A DNA stretch of 64,000 nt from Formosa sediminum (lineage in GTDB: Bacteria; Bacteroidota; Bacteroidia; Flavobacteriales; Flavobacteriaceae), in the NCBI RefSeq assembly GCF_007197735.1, contig NZ_CP041637.1, positions 1,240,001-1,304,000 on the forward strand. Reading direction: 5' to 3'. A model generated the notes under the pieces. That model saw only the letters and a program-made list of their open reading frames with translations. It was not told the origin of the DNA and made no database searches. This document shows, in pieces, positions 61,355-64,000 of the stretch. The translations under genes were made by a program, and so were the position numbers. Each line of letters begins with the position of its first letter. Position 1 is the first letter of the stretch.

Positions 61355-62674
61355 TTATTGCTTTTTGTCTTCTGGTAAATATTCTAATAATAACCTTTGG
61401 TTAGGATTTAAGTACTTTTTAGCAACGGCTTGGATATCTTCTCTTGTTATTGATCTGTAAATGTTAATTTCATTATTTATTAAATTTACATCGTCGTAAA
61501 GTAAGTAATATGTGGCTAAAGAATTTGCTATACCTTCTACACTTGAATTAGAATTTACAAATTGATTTTCAAATTGATTAAGTAGTTTTTGGTAATCTCG
61601 TTCTGAAATTAAATTGTTTTGAATTTTTACAATCTCTTCATCAATTTCTTTTGTTAAAGCTTCTAATGTAGTTTCGCCTAAAGGTAATCCAAAAACAATA
61701 TAAGCACTGTAATCTTCTTGACTAATATTCATGGCTCCTACTTGTAATGCCATTTTCTTTTCGTCTACTAATTTTTTATATAATTTAGACGATTTACCTC
61801 CACTTAAATATTGAGATATCATATTTAATACATATGAGTCTTTGTCTTTATAAGAAGGTGTTCTGTAAGCTTCAATAATGGCTGGAATCTGAATGTTGCT
61901 ATCGTAGGCTTTAGCTTTAATTTCTTTAGTGATAGGGGCTTCTTTTGCCAGATTTCTAACAATAGGTGTGCCTTTTGGAATTGGACCAAAGTAATCTTTG
62001 ATCATTTTTTTAACTTCCGTTTTATTAATATCTCCAGCGACTATTAGTACGGCATTATTAGGAATATAGAATTTTTTGTTAAATGCCTGAAACTCTTCTA
62101 GGGTGGCAGCATCTAAATGTTCCATTTTTCCAATGGTAGTCCAGCGGTAAGGGTGATTTTTAAACAGATTAACTTTAACTTGTTCTAGAAATTTCCCGTA
62201 AGGCTGATTGTCTACTCGCATACGTTTTTCTTCTTTAACAACTTCATTTTGTGTGTCTACACCAATTTGATTAATAACAGGGTGCATTAATCGTTCAGAT
62301 TCTAACCATAAACCAAGTTCTACTTTGTTTGAAGGGAATACTTCATAGTAGTAAGTTCTATCATCTGTGGTGTTAGCATTAAATTTTCCGCCGTTTGCAG
62401 GAATAATTTTCATGAATTCTCCACGCTCTATATTTTCAGTACCTTCAAACAATAAGTGTTCAAAAAAATGAGCAAATCCAGTTCGATCTGGGTTTTCGTC
62501 TTTGGCTCCTACGTGATACATTACCGATGTGGTTACCACTGGAGCAGTATTGTCTTGGTGTAAGATAACATGTAGTCCGTTGTCTAAATCGTATTCTTCA
62601 AATTCAACTTTTTGTGCAGTAGCTAAATGGCCTACGAGCAACAAAGAAGCTAAAGAAAATAAGCATTTTTTCAT
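61355..62674 (-). CDS. M16 zinc metallopeptidase (catalytic subunit)
   Basis: 439 aa with a signal peptide (SLASLLLVGHLATA). The inverted zinc motif is intact: FAHFFEHLLFEGTENI (HxxEH, about 69-73), with the downstream Glu in QNEVVKEEKRMRVDNQ (about 143-150). Two M16 half-domains as in processing-peptidase-like M16B proteins; C-terminal part with YLSGGKSSKLYKKLVDEKKMAL. Expected to form a heterodimer in the periplasm with the non-catalytic subunit encoded 20 nt downstream, degrading short peptides. First gene of the two-gene operon. Confidence 0.93.
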   Translation of the reverse strand: MKKCLFSLASLLLVGHLATAQKVEFEEYDLDNGLHVILHQDNTAPVVTTSVMYHVGAKDENPDRTGFAHFFEHLLFEGTENIERGEFMKIIPANGGKFNANTTDDRTYYYEVFPSNKVELGLWLESERLMHPVINQIGVDTQNEVVKEEKRMRVDNQPYGKFLEQVKVNLFKNHPYRWTTIGKMEHLDAATLEEFQAFNKKFYIPNNAVLIVAGDINKTEVKKMIKDYFGPIPKGTPIVRNLAKEAPITKEIKAKAYDSNIQIPAIIEAYRTPSYKDKDSYVLNMISQYLSGGKSSKLYKKLVDEKKMALQVGAMNISQEDYSAYIVFGLPLGETTLEALTKEIDEEIVKIQNNLISERDYQKLLNQFENQFVNSNSSVEGIANSLATYYLLYDDVNLINNEINIYRSITREDIQAVAKKYLNPNQRLLLEYLPEDKKQ

Positions 62675-63039
62675 TGTAAGTTGGTGTTTTAGTTGTTTTC
62701 TGATTTATAAATATGTCTAATAGCTGTTAAGATCATTACATAAATTACGAAAATAAACAATGATAAATGATTTAGAGGTAAATGTTTTAAAAAAAAAGGA
62801 AATATAAGTTTATCTTTTTGATACTGTTTTTGTTTAGAGTTTAGTTCTAGAAGCTTGTAAGCTTGTTTTTTTATTTTTATAAAAGTCTGTAACAGTATTA
62901 AAATGTAAATAATGTAGATTGAGTATTAGTGAAAAGAAATAAATTTATTTCAAATCGCATAAAAGGTTTGTAGATTAATTAATTAGATGTATATTTGCAC
63001 TCATTTTTGAATAAAATTTAATAATTAAAACGTTACGCT
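62675..63039. other. intergenic region between divergent M16 and rplU
   Basis: 365 nt, no gene. It carries the rplU promoter at 62967-62997. The left part is AT-rich; a short inverted repeat AGAAGCTTGTAAGCTTGTTT near 62850 is not terminator-like. I see no tRNA. Confidence 0.55.
62967..62997 (+). promoter_or_regulatory. promoter of the rplU-rpmA operon
   Basis: TTTG at 62967-62970 and TATATTTG at 62990-62997 with a 19-nt spacer: a full match to the Bacteroidota housekeeping promoter. The start site should fall near 63003, giving a ~37-nt leader. Confidence 0.78.
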
Positions 63040-63660
63040 ATGTACGCAATTGTAGAGATAGCAGGGCAACAATTTAAAGTTGAAAAAGACCAAAAAGTGT
63101 TTGTTCACCGTTTAGCTTCTGAAGAAGGAGATGCAGTATCTTTTGATAATGTACTTCTTATAGGAGATGGTGACAATGTAACTTTAGGCGCCCCAGCTAT
63201 AGACGGAGCACAAGTAAGTGCAAAAGTCTTAAAACACCTTCAAGGTGATAAAGTTATTGTTTTCAAGAAAAAGAGACGTAAAGGATACCGTGTTAAAAAC
63301 GGACACCGTCAAGCTCTTACTGAAATCGTAATTGAAAGCATTGCTGCTTCTGGAGCTAAAAAAGCTGCACCAGCAAAAAAAGCTAAAAAAGCAACTGCTA
63401 CTAAGGCAGATGATTTAAAGAAAATCGAAGGTGCTGGACCTAAAGCTGCTGAAGCTTTAGTAAACGCAGGAATCGATACTTTCGCTAAAGTTGCTAATAC
63501 TCCTGCTGAGAAATTAAGCGAAGTATTAACGGCTGCAAGCTCAAGATTATCTCACATCGTTACAGAAACTTGGCCAAAACAAGCCCAGTTAGCTGCAGAT
63601 GGTAAATGGGATGAATTAAAAGAGTTACAAGACAGATTAGACGGTGGAATTGAAAAATAA
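63040..63660 (+). CDS. rplU: 50S ribosomal protein L21 with C-terminal helix-hairpin-helix extension
   Basis: 206 aa, about twice the usual ~103. Residues 1-103 are canonical L21 (MYAIVEIAGQQFKVEKDQ; KHLQGDKVIVFKKKRRKGY; NGHRQALTEIVIESI). A Lys/Ala-rich linker (AKKAAPAKKAKKATATKA) leads to a domain of ~80 residues with DDLKKIEGAGPKAAEALVNAG, a helix-hairpin-helix motif found in many Bacteroidota L21 proteins. First gene of rplU-rpmA; no obg follows within the window. Function of the extension is unknown. Confidence 0.95.
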   Translation: MYAIVEIAGQQFKVEKDQKVFVHRLASEEGDAVSFDNVLLIGDGDNVTLGAPAIDGAQVSAKVLKHLQGDKVIVFKKKRRKGYRVKNGHRQALTEIVIESIAASGAKKAAPAKKAKKATATKADDLKKIEGAGPKAAEALVNAGIDTFAKVANTPAEKLSEVLTAASSRLSHIVTETWPKQAQLAADGKWDELKELQDRLDGGIEK

Positions 63661-63704
63661 TTTTTTCAAATTCATTATTATTAACAATATAAAACCTTAA
63701 GACA

Positions 63705-63965
63705 ATGGCTCATAAAAAAGGGGTAGGTAGTTCTAAAAACGGTAGAGAATCAGAATCAAAACGCTTAGGTGTTAAGATTTTTGGTGGTCAAGCTGCAATT
63801 GCTGGAAATATCATCATAAGACAAAGAGGTAATACACATCACGCAGGTGAAAATGTATACGCTGGTAAAGACCACACATTACACGCTAAAGTTGATGGTG
63901 TTGTGAAATTTACAAAGAAAAAAGACAACAAGTCTTACGTTTCTATAGTGCCTTTCGAGGCTTAA
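63705..63965 (+). CDS. rpmA: 50S ribosomal protein L27
   Basis: 86 aa, complete. [23 protein letters not shown] (in part) is the bL27 N-terminus, with no cleavable Firmicutes-type extension, followed by [20 protein letters not shown] and [10 protein letters not shown]. The N-terminal tail reaches the peptidyl-transferase centre. 44 nt after rplU, the standard order. Confidence 0.98.
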   Translation: MAHKKGVGSSKNGRESESKRLGVKIFGGQAAIAGNIIIRQRGNTHHAGENVYAGKDHTLHAKVDGVVKFTKKKDNKSYVSIVPFEA

Positions 63966-64000
63966 GAAATCGTTTCTTAACACTATAAAGTCCTTGCAAT

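Noticed and set aside
1-64000. tRNA, rRNA, CRISPR arrays and riboswitches
   Set aside because: No cloverleaf, conserved rRNA stretch, regularly spaced repeat or thi-box-like leader upstream of thiL was seen (its promoter abuts the start codon).

Overview
The window looks like chromosomal DNA of a marine-type member of the Flavobacteriaceae (Bacteroidota). It is AT-rich. Promoters carry the Bacteroidota -7 element TAnnTTTG rather than TATAAT, Shine-Dalgarno sequences are scarce, and several gene sets are diagnostic of the group: mutY-ssb-gldE-gldD gliding genes, a sufA-sufB-sufC cluster, a three-gene succinate dehydrogenase, single-chain glycyl-tRNA synthetase, an S46 dipeptidyl peptidase, SusC-like TonB-dependent receptors and an L21 with a long C-terminal extension. 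Species is not assignable from sequence alone.

Layout. 1-2564: Fe-S assembly operon on the minus strand (sufA, sufB, a small lipoprotein gene, sufC cut by the window edge). 3114-9999: thiL, a small Cys-rich protein, an alpha/beta hydrolase, an ACT-like protein divergent from the aspartate kinase gene, a GNAT acetyltransferase, a small outer-membrane protein and Xaa-Pro aminopeptidase. 10365-13833: sdhC-sdhA-sdhB. 13935-21568: a membrane-anchored MutS-like ATPase, then an RND efflux operon (adaptor, pump, TolC). 21648-27304: a phytate-scavenging locus on the minus strand (TPR/LuxR-type regulator, TonB-dependent receptor, beta-propeller phytase). 27436-34771: S46 peptidase, omega-amidase-like hydrolase, Ig-like lipoprotein, ComF and GlyRS.

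34845-40292 is the accessory highlight: a double-glycine-leader peptide (bacteriocin-like) export island. It holds an HlyD adaptor broken by a -1 frameshift, a small HTH protein, two GG-leader precursor genes (one only 54 aa), a large 23-bp hairpin, a two-TM immunity candidate, a CPBP protease gene interrupted at a T6 run and at an (AT)11 microsatellite, and an intact C39-peptidase ABC exporter. A 22-bp sequence containing TACGG-N5-CCGTA occurs on both sides of the island, each copy at exactly the same distance from a -7 promoter box; the right-hand copy drives what looks like a ~110-nt terminator-ended transcript.

40642-64000 returns to core genes: a very large outer-membrane protein of unknown role, exonuclease III, an OmpA lipoprotein, an eight-haem cytochrome c/TPR protein, aldo-keto reductase, RNase G, a 30-aa very basic peptide gene, HU, mutY, ssb, gldE, gldD, a Tat-exported dienelactone-hydrolase-like protein, a transglutaminase-like protein, a heavy-metal-binding lipoprotein followed in frame by a Cys-rich tail, an EamA transporter, a pair of M16 peptidases (one catalytic, one not), and rplU-rpmA.

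No rRNA, tRNA, CRISPR array, transposase or integrase was seen. Functions are assigned from recognisable motifs and gene order; no database search was possible.
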